Below the pieces are notes generated by a model. That model was not told the origin of the DNA, searched no databases, and saw nothing but the letters and a program-made list of their open reading frames with translations. From CAMQVM01 sp044433365 (GTDB lineage: Bacteria > Bacteroidota > Bacteroidia > Bacteroidales > Rikenellaceae): a stretch of DNA of 42,966 bases. A program made the translations under genes and the position numbers. The stretch spans positions 1-42,966 of the forward strand of contig JAWXTR010000010.1 of NCBI GenBank assembly GCA_044433365.1, in the 5' to 3' direction. Position 1 is the stretch's first letter, and each line of letters begins with the position of its first letter. Below are positions 24,836-33,507 of this stretch, in pieces.

Positions 24836-25774
24836 ATGGAAAATAGTTATAAGGAAGAGATAAAATTGCATGTAAAAAAGGCTTATGATGCAATAAAACA
24901 TGATAAGGGGGGCAGAAATGCCGATTATATTCCCTATTTAGCAAATGTATCGGATAAGTTGTTTTCAATTGCTATAACCTTTGCCGATGGTGAGGTTTAT
25001 GAGGTGGGAGATAGCGATTATATATTTGGTATTGAGTCGATATCGAAAGTATCGACCGCAATTTTAGCAATGCAGCAGTGCGGAGCAAATGAGGTGTTAG
25101 AGAAAATAGGTTCAGATGCTACAGGGCTTCCATTTAATTCGGTAATGGCGATACTTTTAGAGTCTGACCACCCCTCTACCCCACTTGTAAATTCTGGAGC
25201 AATTGCAGCGTGTAGCATGGTAAAACCTACAGGCGATAGCGATAAAAAATGGCACGAAATTCTCTATTTTATGGAGAAATTATGTGCCGATAAATTGGAG
25301 GTTATAGAGCAGCTGTATAAATCAGAGAGCGACACCAATTTTAATAACCATGCCATTGCGTGGCTACTAAAAAATTACGATAGAATCTACGATAATCCCG
25401 ATTTGGCACTAGATTTGTACACTCGTCAATGTTCGGTTGGTATTTCAACTCATGCACTTTCGGTAATGGCAGCAACTATTGCTAACAAGGGGGTAAATCC
25501 TGTTACAAAAGCTCATGTTTTTGATGCACCTCTAGCACCAAAAATAATCTCAATGATTTCGACCGTAGGATTTTACGAACATACAGGCGACTGGCTTTTC
25601 GAGTCGGGAATACCTGCAAAAACTGGCGTGGGTGGCGGTATTATGGGTGTAATGCCCGGAAAATTTGGTATCGCTGCCTTTGCGCCGCCTATCGACGAGG
25701 CTGGCAACTCCGTTAAGGCTCAAAAAGCAATTAAAATGATTTGTAATGAATTAGAAATCAATGTATTTAATTAA
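24836..25774 (+). CDS. glsA: Glutaminase A
   Basis: The 312-residue serine-dependent beta-lactamase-like glutaminase carries GIESISKVSTAILAMQQCG with the catalytic SxxK, NSVMAILLE, PLVNSGAIAACSM and AKTGVGGGIMGVMPGKFGI. It hydrolyses glutamine to glutamate and ammonia, feeding gadB and neutralising acid directly. The ATG at 24836 is chosen over an in-frame TTG two codons upstream. The gadB-gadC-glsA order matches the glutamine/glutamate acid-resistance system of gut bacteria. Confidence 0.95.
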   Translation: MENSYKEEIKLHVKKAYDAIKHDKGGRNADYIPYLANVSDKLFSIAITFADGEVYEVGDSDYIFGIESISKVSTAILAMQQCGANEVLEKIGSDATGLPFNSVMAILLESDHPSTPLVNSGAIAACSMVKPTGDSDKKWHEILYFMEKLCADKLEVIEQLYKSESDTNFNNHAIAWLLKNYDRIYDNPDLALDLYTRQCSVGISTHALSVMAATIANKGVNPVTKAHVFDAPLAPKIISMISTVGFYEHTGDWLFESGIPAKTGVGGGIMGVMPGKFGIAAFAPPIDEAGNSVKAQKAIKMICNELEINVFN

Positions 25775-25796
25775 AAAACTTTCTAAGTAAAACCTC

Positions 25797-25839
25797 AAAA
25801 AGGCTTATTTGCAATTTTTGTTTGCAAATAAGCCTTTTT
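25797..25839. terminator. Bidirectional terminator between glsA and pgpH
   Basis: AAAAAGGCTTATTTGCAA and TTGCAAATAAGCCTTTTT form a perfect 18-bp stem with a 7-nt loop, giving U-runs in both directions between two convergent genes. Confidence 0.92.
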
Positions 25840-25856
25840 ATATATTAAGGGAACTT

Positions 25857-27881
25857 CTATCCCCTTTTAGGATAAGCGATACGAGTATGGTATATCCCCT
25901 CAATTTTTGCAATAAATACCGATTTAACCTTAATAATTTCGGCAAATGAGAGAGTTGATTCAGCAAAAAGACCATCGTCGATTTGGCTATCAATAATTGA
26001 GTCGACCAATTTTTTTATAGACTCACTATCATGACTTTTAAGCGAACGAGAAGCTGCCTCAATGCTATCTGCCATCATACATATTGTTACCTCACGAGAC
26101 GAAGGAGCAGGCCCATCATATCTAAAAATAGACTCATCTATCTGCTCATCGGGGTTATTATTCTTATGTTGATGATAAAAGTAGTAAATCAAAGATTTAG
26201 CATGATGCGACATTATAAAATCGATAATTACCGTTGGTAGATTATGTTTTTTTGCCAATTTAAGACCATCCGAAACGTGTTGTTTTATGATTTCCACACT
26301 TTTAATAGGCTCTAAACCATCGTGAGGATTGATGCCTAAGGAGTTGTTTTCGATAAAAAACAGAGGATTCTCCAACTTACCAATATCATGATATAAAGCA
26401 CCTGTACGAGCATAAAGAGGGTTTGCTCCAATCTCTTTTGCAGCAGCCTCAGCCAAGTTTGCCACCTGCACGGAGTGTTGAAAAGTACCTGGAGCCTTTT
26501 CTGCAAGTTCACGAAGCAGAAAGTGGTTTGTGTCGCAAAGCTCAAAAAGCGTAATATCGGTAACAAAACCAAAAATATGCTCAAACAGATAGATAAGCTG
26601 ATAAAGCCCCAAAAACAGAAGCGTATTAAGACCAAACCAGATTAACTCCCTAAAGTTTAAAGCGAAGAAATCGCCACTTTTCATTAATGAGATAGCCAAA
26701 TAGCTAAAGATATATACTAGCAGCATTATACCCGACGAAACCATAATTTTGGTACGATGGTAAGAGTTGCGGAGTACAAAAATACCCGACAATCCAGCCA
26801 TTGCATTGATAAAAAAGAAGTCGATAGGCTCTGGAGCAAATGGCGAACAGACAAGCAACACAGAAACATATTCAAAGATAGACATTCTAATATCGTAAAA
26901 GGTTACGATATAGAACGGTACTATAGCAAAAGGAATTAGGTATATGTTTAGGGCATCAATTTTACTCACTATATAGGTAAATAGTGCCATAAAAATATAG
27001 ATAAAAAGCAGAAATAGCACATTGCCTAAATTCTTCGAAAATTCACGCCTAAAGTAGGTTAAAAAGGTAAAGTGAAGAAATAGAATAATCAGAATATAGA
27101 GGAAATTACCCAATACAATTGTTAGCGAGCTTTGATTTTCAGAACGCAACAAAGATTCTGCCTTTAGAGATTCTAGTTGTTGGTAGATTTTATCAGTTAC
27201 AACCTCTCCTTTTTTCACAACCGAAGTTCCTTGCGCCACAAACCCCCGATTTTTAGGGATAAGAGCAATATTTTCATCTAAAAGTGTCTGATTCAGTGAT
27301 TGGTCATACACCACATTTTCAACCAGATAACGCTCGACGTGTACATCTCTAAGCAAATCATGGCTTTTGAAAAGATTACTGATTACACCCTTTGCTTGCT
27401 CTAAATCAAGAAGTTTATTTAAGGAGTAACTCATTAACTCGCCATCCTTTACAATACGTATAACCTGCCCTGTTGTATTGGTGCTATCAATTGTTATGGT
27501 ACTCTTGTCGATTATACCAATTCTGTAAATATCCTTTACTCTATCGACTATTCCCTGACGTAAATAGTTGCGAAGAGAGTCGTTTATCTGATTATTTAAG
27601 ATAATTTTCAGCCCCTCATTAAGCTGCTGCTCAATGTTGTTTTCGACTCTCTTATCAAACGAATAGATAGGGATAAAGCGTGTCATAGCAGCCTCAATAT
27701 CTTCATTGTATTCATTTTCACTCTTTAAAATTGGAAAATCGTAGGCAGCAACAATATCGGGTTTACTCCATCGCTCACCAATTCGATATTTTGCCTTAAA
27801 AATATCGGTAGATGGGAGCATTAAAGTCAATATAAAGGTTGTGACTATAAATGCTAGGAACGATAATAGTTTGTTATTCAT
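25857..27881 (-). CDS. Membrane HD-domain phosphohydrolase, PgpH-like (c-di-AMP phosphodiesterase)
   Basis: The 674-residue protein has an N-terminal membrane anchor (about 5-24), an extracytoplasmic 7TMR-HDED-type domain to about 270, and about seven transmembrane segments (275-470). A C-terminal HD domain (about 470-674) carries GTFQHSVQVANLAEAAAKEIG, GALYHDIGKLENP, HDGLEPIKS, FIMSHHAKSLIYYFYH and CMMADSIEAASRSL. This architecture is that of PgpH of Firmicutes and its Bacteroidota relatives, which hydrolyse c-di-AMP. The substrate is inferred from the family. It lies 14 bp after yitT and forms a two-gene operon. Its TAG stop sits in a GGGAACTTCTA repeat fragment. Confidence 0.88.
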   Translation of the reverse strand: MNNKLLSFLAFIVTTFILTLMLPSTDIFKAKYRIGERWSKPDIVAAYDFPILKSENEYNEDIEAAMTRFIPIYSFDKRVENNIEQQLNEGLKIILNNQINDSLRNYLRQGIVDRVKDIYRIGIIDKSTITIDSTNTTGQVIRIVKDGELMSYSLNKLLDLEQAKGVISNLFKSHDLLRDVHVERYLVENVVYDQSLNQTLLDENIALIPKNRGFVAQGTSVVKKGEVVTDKIYQQLESLKAESLLRSENQSSLTIVLGNFLYILIILFLHFTFLTYFRREFSKNLGNVLFLLFIYIFMALFTYIVSKIDALNIYLIPFAIVPFYIVTFYDIRMSIFEYVSVLLVCSPFAPEPIDFFFINAMAGLSGIFVLRNSYHRTKIMVSSGIMLLVYIFSYLAISLMKSGDFFALNFRELIWFGLNTLLFLGLYQLIYLFEHIFGFVTDITLFELCDTNHFLLRELAEKAPGTFQHSVQVANLAEAAAKEIGANPLYARTGALYHDIGKLENPLFFIENNSLGINPHDGLEPIKSVEIIKQHVSDGLKLAKKHNLPTVIIDFIMSHHAKSLIYYFYHQHKNNNPDEQIDESIFRYDGPAPSSREVTICMMADSIEAASRSLKSHDSESIKKLVDSIIDSQIDDGLFAESTLSFAEIIKVKSVFIAKIEGIYHTRIAYPKRG

Positions 27882-27895
27882 AATTCGAAATTAGA

Positions 27896-28810
27896 TTATT
27901 TATTTGCAATAGAGCGGAAACCATCGCCTAAAGTTTCATGTGCATTGATTATCACCATAAATACATTTTTGTCAACCGATTTTATATACGATTCGACAAG
28001 TGCCAACTCACGACGAGGAACAACCAAAAAAATCATATTTTTTTCAGCTCCTGTAAACATTCCATTAGATTTAATGTATGTTCCGCCCCTATCCATATCT
28101 TTTATAATATACTCACGTATCTCTTCATGTTTTTCGGAGACTATAAATAGGAGCTTGTCGTTTGATGGACCCTCAATAATAGAGTCTATCATTTTTATTG
28201 ATACAAATAGCGTAACCATTGCATATAGAGGCAATTTCCAATCGCCAAAAGCAATAATACCTGCAATAATCACCATAGATTCTACAATTATTATACTTTT
28301 ACCTAGCTGTAGATGCGCAAATTTTGTGATTATCATAGCAATAATATCGGTACCACCACTTGTAGCCTTATTTTTGAAGATTATCCCCAATCCTGCTCCA
28401 AGTATTGCACCTCCAAAGAGTGCCGCCACAAGTACATCGTCAGAGAGATCCATATTTCCACCGAAAATTTCGGCAGGAGCTTCACCTGCATAGGTGGCTA
28501 TAATATTCATAAAAATAGGGGTTATAAGTGCCGAAACGACTGTTTTTGCACCAAATGTAGCTCCAAAAATACGCAATGATATAAGAAGCAACGGAACATC
28601 CAGACATAAACCAAACGTACCAACCTTGATATCGGGGAAAAAGTGGTTTAAGATGATACCTGTACCATAAACACCACCAGGAACAATTTTGTAAGGGCTA
28701 ATAAATAGGGCAAATGATGCAGCAACGAGAAAAGAGCCAACTATTATACCCACCCAAGATAGAAACCACTCTCTTGAAAATGCTTTCTCTTTAGTTATAA
28801 ATTTTAACAT
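27896..28810 (-). CDS. YitT-family membrane protein (DUF161/DUF2179)
   Basis: The 304-residue protein has five or six N-terminal hydrophobic segments (about 17-200, including YKIVPGGVYGTGIIL and NKATSGGTDIIAMIITK), followed by a cytoplasmic DUF2179 domain with KDMDRGGTYIKSNGMFTGAEKNMIFLVV and YIKSVDKNVFMVIINAHETLG. The family's transport role is not established. It is upstream of, and probably co-transcribed with, the PgpH-like gene. The predicted promoter at 29091-29121 would give it a leader of about 270 nt. Confidence 0.88.
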   Translation of the reverse strand: MLKFITKEKAFSREWFLSWVGIIVGSFLVAASFALFISPYKIVPGGVYGTGIILNHFFPDIKVGTFGLCLDVPLLLISLRIFGATFGAKTVVSALITPIFMNIIATYAGEAPAEIFGGNMDLSDDVLVAALFGGAILGAGLGIIFKNKATSGGTDIIAMIITKFAHLQLGKSIIIVESMVIIAGIIAFGDWKLPLYAMVTLFVSIKMIDSIIEGPSNDKLLFIVSEKHEEIREYIIKDMDRGGTYIKSNGMFTGAEKNMIFLVVPRRELALVESYIKSVDKNVFMVIINAHETLGDGFRSIANK

Positions 28811-28831
28811 ATACCTATACCATTTTTATAA

Positions 28832-28874
28832 GGGAACTTCTAAAAATCGTTAAAACCAATTATTAGAACTCCCC
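28832..28874. repeat. Short GGGAGTTC-family element
   Basis: GGGAACTTCTAA and TTAGAACTCCCC bound a 43-bp element just upstream of yitT. A decayed relative follows at about 28995-29030 (GGAAACTTCTAAAG). Confidence 0.75.
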
Positions 28875-29061
28875 TCAATGTTTTGGAAAATTTGACATAA
28901 TTCTCCTCCATCTACAAAAGTAGACAAAAAAAGTGAGAATATAAAATTTATGAAAAATAAGAGAATTATTTTCTCTGAATTTGTGTGGGAGAGCTAAAGG
29001 AAACTTCTAAAGATTTTGTATTAAGCCTATTAGAAATTAAAAAAAATTTAAAAAAAGCTAA

Positions 29062-29076
29062 TCTCTTAGTAAGAGA
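29062..29076. promoter_or_regulatory. Palindromic site, left copy
   Basis: TCTCTTAGTAAGAGA is a 15-bp palindrome with a single central G, followed by A. It is the exact reverse complement of the site at 29236-29250, and the 16-bp match includes the extra A. It lies downstream of the minus-strand promoter's start. Confidence 0.7.
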
Positions 29077-29090
29077 AGTACTCTTTTGTA

Positions 29091-29121
29091 CAAATATACT
29101 TACTTTTAGTTAATTAACAAA
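29091..29121 (-). promoter_or_regulatory. Perfect-consensus promoter between the palindromic sites
   Basis: On the minus strand TTTG (29121-29118), a 19-bp spacer and TATATTTG (29098-29091) match the Bacteroidota consensus at every defined position. It points toward yitT-pgpH and away from the fimbrial genes. It lies inside the segment bounded by the two inverted palindromic sites. Confidence 0.7.
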
Positions 29122-29185
29122 TTTTTATAACAGTATTTTTTATTTTTCTTGCATTAAGTTCGAGGATTGTTTTTTTAAAAAACCC

Positions 29186-29224
29186 AAAAAAACTGCGTTA
29201 CAACACCCTCAAAGGCGTTTTTTT
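29186..29224 (+). terminator. Possible terminator inside the fimbrial control region
   Basis: AAAAAAACTGC and GCGTTTTTTT form a hairpin with a bulged base and a U-run on the plus strand, so transcription entering from the left would stop before the fimbrial genes. Confidence 0.45.
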
Positions 29225-29235
29225 ACATTTAGATT

Positions 29236-29250
29236 TCTCTTACTAAGAGA
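29236..29250. promoter_or_regulatory. Palindromic site, right copy
   Basis: TCTCTTACTAAGAGA, the inverse of the left site, ends 19 bp before a plus-strand TAATTTTG box (29270-29277). It therefore occupies the place of that promoter's missing TTTG element. Confidence 0.7.
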
Positions 29251-29355
29251 AAACGCTATAATACAAGAGTAATTTTGTTGAAAATAGCAATTATTTTAAT
29301 TGAAATTTTACGCCTTGCCCTCCCAATTCTGGTGACAATCCGCAAAATCATAGAA

Positions 29356-29519
29356 GGGGAGTTCTAAATTCTGGATTTTGAGAGATTTTTTGTTTTAAGG
29401 CTTTAGATTTGGATTTTGCAAATATGGGCTGTAGTGGCTCCTACTGCCCATATTTGCAAAATCCAAAGGTGAGGCCTTAAAACGGAAAAGCTCCGAAAGT
29501 CAGATTTTAGAAGTTCTCA
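29356..29519. repeat. Long GGGAGTTC-family element
   Basis: Starts GGGGAGTTCTAAATTCTGG and ends TTTTAGAAGTTCTC. The inner arms GATTTGGATTTTGCAAATAT and ATATTTGCAAAATCC surround a GGGC/GCCC tip. It lies in the leader of the fimbrial operon, 31 bp before its first start codon. Confidence 0.85.
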
Positions 29520-29550
29520 TAAGCTGTTTGTAAGAAAAAAATATACATAT

Positions 29551-30900
29551 ATGAAGAGACAATTAAGCATACTAACACTGCTGCTGCTTAGCCTACACAC
29601 TACAGTTAAGGCAAAGAGTGAGCTGCGAGAGTCGGAACATAGTTTTCGATACTCCGAGTGTGCTATTAATCTCGATTACGGGCAAAGTAGCGATAATCTA
29701 GGCGAAATATCTGCATTTGTCAAGAAATTGCAAGCCGATAGTCGCACCACTATCAAACTAATCGAAATTAATAGCTTTACCTCCCCTATAATCGAGGGAA
29801 ATACCACACTAAAAGAGAAGCTAAAAGAGCAGAGAGATGAGATAAAACGCTATTTAATAGAGCAACACTCTATAGATAAGTCGTTAATCTACACCGACCT
29901 TAAAGAGATTGATTGGCAAGAGCTTAGAGGCTTAGTCGAAAGTAGCGATATGCCATATCGAGATGAGGTTTTAGCTATCGTAAGCGATGAGGGCGACAAA
30001 AAATGGTGTCGTGAAAACCCTGGTGATTGTTGGTTTCCAAAAGATTTAATTCGCACTACTCAATTAAAATCTCTACAAAGAGGAGTACCATATAAATATA
30101 TGGAGCGAAATATTTTCCCTCAGCTCGAAAAAACAGTTACGACAGTTTGGTACTCAAAAGATGGTCAAAATCTTAGCGAAGAGTTTTTGATGGGCGGAAT
30201 ACCTACCCCACAACCTACTGTAACTAAATCTACTGTAATAGAGCCGATTAAAGAGCCAAAACCAGAAAAGATAAAAGAGCCAAAAGTTGAAAAGGTAAAA
30301 CCAGAAAAACAATATATTGTAAGCAATGAGCCACAACCGCTACTTGCAGTAAAAACCAATCTTCTTTTTGATGCTCTATCTATTCTAAATATAGAATTAG
30401 AGGTTCCAATAAAACAGAGATTTTCAGTAGCGGGCGAATGGGTTTTCCCATGGTGGATTAGCGACGATGGCACAGCGAGCAGCAAACGCAATCGTACTCA
30501 GCTACTTCACGGTAATCTGGAGGGAAAATATTGGTTTGGTGACCGCACCGCCCGCCCAGTTATGACAGGATGGTTTGCAGGATTGTATGCAGGTGGTGGA
30601 ACCTACGACTTTGAGAGAAGTAGAGAGGGTTATCAAGGCGAATTTTTCATAGCAGCAGGTATCAGTGGAGGATATGCCCACACAATCAATAAAGATGGCA
30701 ATCTACGAATGGAATATTCATTAGGCGTTGGCTACTTAAAGACCGATTACAGAGAGTATGAAGCATTTTTTGGAGTAGACGATATGTGGCATCCAATTCG
30801 ACAAAAATCGGGTAGTTACACTTGGGTAGGACCAACTAAAGCTAAAGTATCTCTGGTATGGATGTTTAATAAAAATGCAAAGAGAGGAGGTGTAAGATGA
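29551..30900 (+). CDS. DUF3575 fimbrial-operon protein (with DUF3868-like N-terminus)
   Basis: The 449-residue protein has a signal peptide (MKRQLSILTLLLLSLHTTVKA). An N-terminal region contains an OmpA-like pattern (SECAINLDYGQSSDNLGEISAFVKKL, then EINSFTSPI), followed by a PEPK/KEPK-type proline-lysine linker at about 225-255. A C-terminal DUF3575 beta-barrel-like domain covers about 265-449 (LAVKTNLLFDALSILNIELEVPI, FAGLYAGGGTYDFE, LEYSLGVGYL-like strands). Proteins of this type are regularly encoded at the start of fimbrillin loci in Bacteroidales, probably in the outer membrane. It overlaps the next gene by four bases (ATGA), so the two are translationally coupled. Confidence 0.85.
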   Translation: MKRQLSILTLLLLSLHTTVKAKSELRESEHSFRYSECAINLDYGQSSDNLGEISAFVKKLQADSRTTIKLIEINSFTSPIIEGNTTLKEKLKEQRDEIKRYLIEQHSIDKSLIYTDLKEIDWQELRGLVESSDMPYRDEVLAIVSDEGDKKWCRENPGDCWFPKDLIRTTQLKSLQRGVPYKYMERNIFPQLEKTVTTVWYSKDGQNLSEEFLMGGIPTPQPTVTKSTVIEPIKEPKPEKIKEPKVEKVKPEKQYIVSNEPQPLLAVKTNLLFDALSILNIELEVPIKQRFSVAGEWVFPWWISDDGTASSKRNRTQLLHGNLEGKYWFGDRTARPVMTGWFAGLYAGGGTYDFERSREGYQGEFFIAAGISGGYAHTINKDGNLRMEYSLGVGYLKTDYREYEAFFGVDDMWHPIRQKSGSYTWVGPTKAKVSLVWMFNKNAKRGGVR

Positions 30901-32042
30901 AAAATAGAATAATTATAGCTTTTGCAGTGCTATTTACCTTAGTCTCAACCTCTTGCCATCGTCAAGATCTTGAAGATATCTACTACACTCGTGCAATGCT
31001 ACCAGTTCTTATCGATTGGGAGACCAAAGCATATATGGATATTGCAAACGACCCCGATGGCGATCTTTACAGTGCTTCGGTATGGCTATTTCCAACCGAA
31101 AATAGCACCTATCAAGGCGACCCATTAGAGTACAAACTTAGCTACGCTCTTCACGACTATATAGAGGTGCCAGTTGGCGAATATGATGTGTTGGTATTCA
31201 ACAAAACAGTGGGCGACTATAGCTCAAATGTTGGATTTAGGGGTACCGACAGCTTCAAAACCTTTGAATATTATGTTGCTAACGACTCTCGTCAATCGCT
31301 CTTTAGCAAAGCAGAGGACGACGAAGAGAGTAGAGGTTTAGACCCCGACCTACTAGCTGCTTGGAGTTTCGATAACGATAAAAAATTGGTGATTACAGCC
31401 GATTTAGTTGGAGAGTACGAAAAAGTAGAGGAGTTTAGAAGTCGTACAAAATATAAATCGACCAGCAGTGAGTCGACAAAAGTTACCGCCGACGATTTCG
31501 ATGGTCTTAAAGAGGAGCTTTTACAGCTTATTGACGTTGTACCAGAGCGACTTACCCACAGCGTGACAGTCACCGAGAGTATCGAAAATATTCATAGTAT
31601 CGCAGCAGCACAAGGCACCTTAAAGGGGGTTTCAAACTCTCTATTTTTGGCAGAAAAACGATATAATGAGGAGTCAACATCCCATATTTTCGACTTTACA
31701 ACCAAAACTGTTACCGACGAAAGCGGAAGAAATGGCGATTTATCGGCTACGTTCAATATTATTGCTAAATATCCTGACCAAAATGCAGCTTACAGCATCG
31801 AAACTCTATTTACACTAGTGGATGAATATGAAGATAGCTTGATATACCCCACTCCTCCCGATTCACCATTTAGTTTTGATGTATCGGAGCAGGTAAACAG
31901 TGCCGAAATTGATGAATATAACCACTTCGATATAATTATCACCGACAAAATCGAACTACCCGATATCTCCGTTGGTGGTGGAGGCGGTTTCGATGTTTCG
32001 GTCGACGATTGGGAGGATCCTGTTATTATTCCTATTAATTAA
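30897..32042 (+). CDS. DUF5119-type fimbrial lipoprotein
   Basis: The 381-residue lipoprotein has lipobox STSC (Cys20). The conserved HRQDLEDIYYTRAMLPVLIDW and the pattern EVPVGEYDVLVFNKTV are typical of DUF5119 proteins found beside Mfa/Fim fimbrial subunits. Its likely role is as an anchor or accessory subunit of the fimbria, by position rather than by demonstrated function. The C-terminus contains a GGGGFDV loop and an Ile/Pro-rich terminal strand suited to donor-strand exchange. It is coupled to the DUF3575 gene and lies 75 bp before the first fimbrillin. Confidence 0.78.
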   Translation: MKNRIIIAFAVLFTLVSTSCHRQDLEDIYYTRAMLPVLIDWETKAYMDIANDPDGDLYSASVWLFPTENSTYQGDPLEYKLSYALHDYIEVPVGEYDVLVFNKTVGDYSSNVGFRGTDSFKTFEYYVANDSRQSLFSKAEDDEESRGLDPDLLAAWSFDNDKKLVITADLVGEYEKVEEFRSRTKYKSTSSESTKVTADDFDGLKEELLQLIDVVPERLTHSVTVTESIENIHSIAAAQGTLKGVSNSLFLAEKRYNEESTSHIFDFTTKTVTDESGRNGDLSATFNIIAKYPDQNAAYSIETLFTLVDEYEDSLIYPTPPDSPFSFDVSEQVNSAEIDEYNHFDIIITDKIELPDISVGGGGGFDVSVDDWEDPVIIPIN

Positions 32043-32117
32043 TTGAGGATTTTTTGGTCGTAAAATTGAATAAACAACAAATAACTAACATATTTTAACA
32101 ATTTAAATTCAAACACA

Positions 32118-33248
32118 ATGAAAAGAACATTACTGTTTGCATGTGTCGTAGCAGCTATGGCATCATGCTCAAAAAACGAGGTTGAGAATGTAAACTCTCA
32201 AGACCCTAATGTTATTAACTTTACTTCTTATGTGGGTACTACTACTAAGGCTGGAGAAACTACTACTGCAAATATTCTTGATGCAGGTGTTTATGCTTTA
32301 AGTCTTAACAAAACAGCTTTTACTGATCCATTTATGCCAAATGTTGAATTGTCGAGAGCTACTACATCTGACGATTGGAAAACTACAGGCGTTTACTATT
32401 GGCCAACTTCTGGAGATGTAAGTTTCTATGCTTACTCTCCTTACTGTTCAGCTGCTACTATTACTGATGCAGGAGTTGTTACAGATAATGGTTTAGCTAT
32501 TGCAACTACTGCTGATGCACAAGTTGATATTTTAGCAGCTAAACCAGTTACATCTAACAAGGCAGCTAATTCAGCTGTAGGACTAACTTTTGACCACATG
32601 CTTTCAAAAGTTGATTTTCAAATCGTAGTTAAATCAACAGAAAAAGCAAGTATTAATTTTAGTGCCTCTTCTTTTGAATTAGTAGGTGTTGATGGTGTAC
32701 ATGATGGTTTAGATATTAATGAATCAACTCCTGCTTTAGTAAATAGCACAGCAACTACTGGTTCGTCTTATACTTACGCTGCAACACAAACTGCTCTTTC
32801 TGCTTCACGTACTACAGCACAAACAGAAGTTGCAACAATTGAATTAAATGGAACTTCAGCAAACGCTTTTATGCTTCTTCCTCAAACATTAACTGATTGG
32901 ACTACAGGCAGTAACGAAAACGGTATAGATCAATGCGGTGCAGCTGTAAAACTAAAATACAACTTAATGTTAAATGGTGAGTATATTGTAGGTGATGGAG
33001 CTACTGACTATGTAACTGCTTATTTCGCATTACCAACAACAAATGTTAGTGAATGGAAAGCAGGAAGCTCATATCTTTATACTTTAACATTTGATGCAGA
33101 AGATTTGGGTGATGGTGGTAAAGATGAAGATAAAGACCCAATTCTTGATGGAAGTACTATCAGTTTCACTGTTACAGTTACTGCTTGGCCTAATGAAGAA
33201 ACTACTGTTACTCCTAATCTAAATAATGATCCAGATGCAGCTGAATAA
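32118..33248 (+). CDS. Fimbrillin family (Mfa-like) major subunit candidate
   Basis: The 376-residue lipoprotein has lipobox AMASC (Cys17) and the hallmark INFTSYVGTTTKAGETT, ATTSDDWKTTGVYYWPTSGDVSFYAYSPY and LTFDHMLSKVDFQIVV of PF13149-type fimbrillins. After lipid-dependent secretion such subunits are trimmed and polymerised by donor-strand exchange. It is the first and most Ala/Thr-rich of three tandem paralogues. Its base composition is higher in GC than the next two. A strong hairpin follows it, so it may be made in excess of them. Confidence 0.88.
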   Translation: MKRTLLFACVVAAMASCSKNEVENVNSQDPNVINFTSYVGTTTKAGETTTANILDAGVYALSLNKTAFTDPFMPNVELSRATTSDDWKTTGVYYWPTSGDVSFYAYSPYCSAATITDAGVVTDNGLAIATTADAQVDILAAKPVTSNKAANSAVGLTFDHMLSKVDFQIVVKSTEKASINFSASSFELVGVDGVHDGLDINESTPALVNSTATTGSSYTYAATQTALSASRTTAQTEVATIELNGTSANAFMLLPQTLTDWTTGSNENGIDQCGAAVKLKYNLMLNGEYIVGDGATDYVTAYFALPTTNVSEWKAGSSYLYTLTFDAEDLGDGGKDEDKDPILDGSTISFTVTVTAWPNEETTVTPNLNNDPDAAE

Positions 33249-33275
33249 TTATAGATATTTTAACTAATAGGTAAA

Positions 33276-33305
33276 GACCATAGGGGTTTGATCGCCCCTA
33301 TGGTC
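33276..33305. terminator. Hairpin after the first fimbrillin
   Basis: GACCATAGGGG and CCCCTATGGTC form a perfect 11-bp stem with an 8-nt loop 27 bp after the stop codon. No U-run follows on the plus strand. It could be a weak terminator, or a 3' stabiliser of the first fimbrillin message. Confidence 0.6.
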
Positions 33306-33319
33306 ACAAAAAAGATAAA

Positions 33320-33480
33320 GGGAACTTCTAAAAATTGGCTTTTAACGCTTTTTCATTTTGAGGCTTCATCTTTGAATTTTACAAAGTGCGCCGTAGGCAC
33401 CACTACGCCCACATTTTGTAAAATCCAAATCTAAAACCTCAAAATAAAAAATCGAATAAAACCAATTATTAGAACTCCCC
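33320..33480. repeat. Long GGGAGTTC-family element between fimbrillins
   Basis: Starts GGGAACTTCTAAAAATTGG and ends CCAATTATTAGAACTCCCC. The inner arms TTTTACAAAGTG and CACATTTTGTAAAA enclose GCCGTAGG/CCACTACGCC. It is inverted relative to the copy at 41174-41332 and separates the first and second fimbrillins. A partial motif AAACTTCTAAAA follows at about 33486. Confidence 0.88.
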
Positions 33481-33507
33481 TAAAGAAACTTCTAAAATAA
33501 TATAAAA

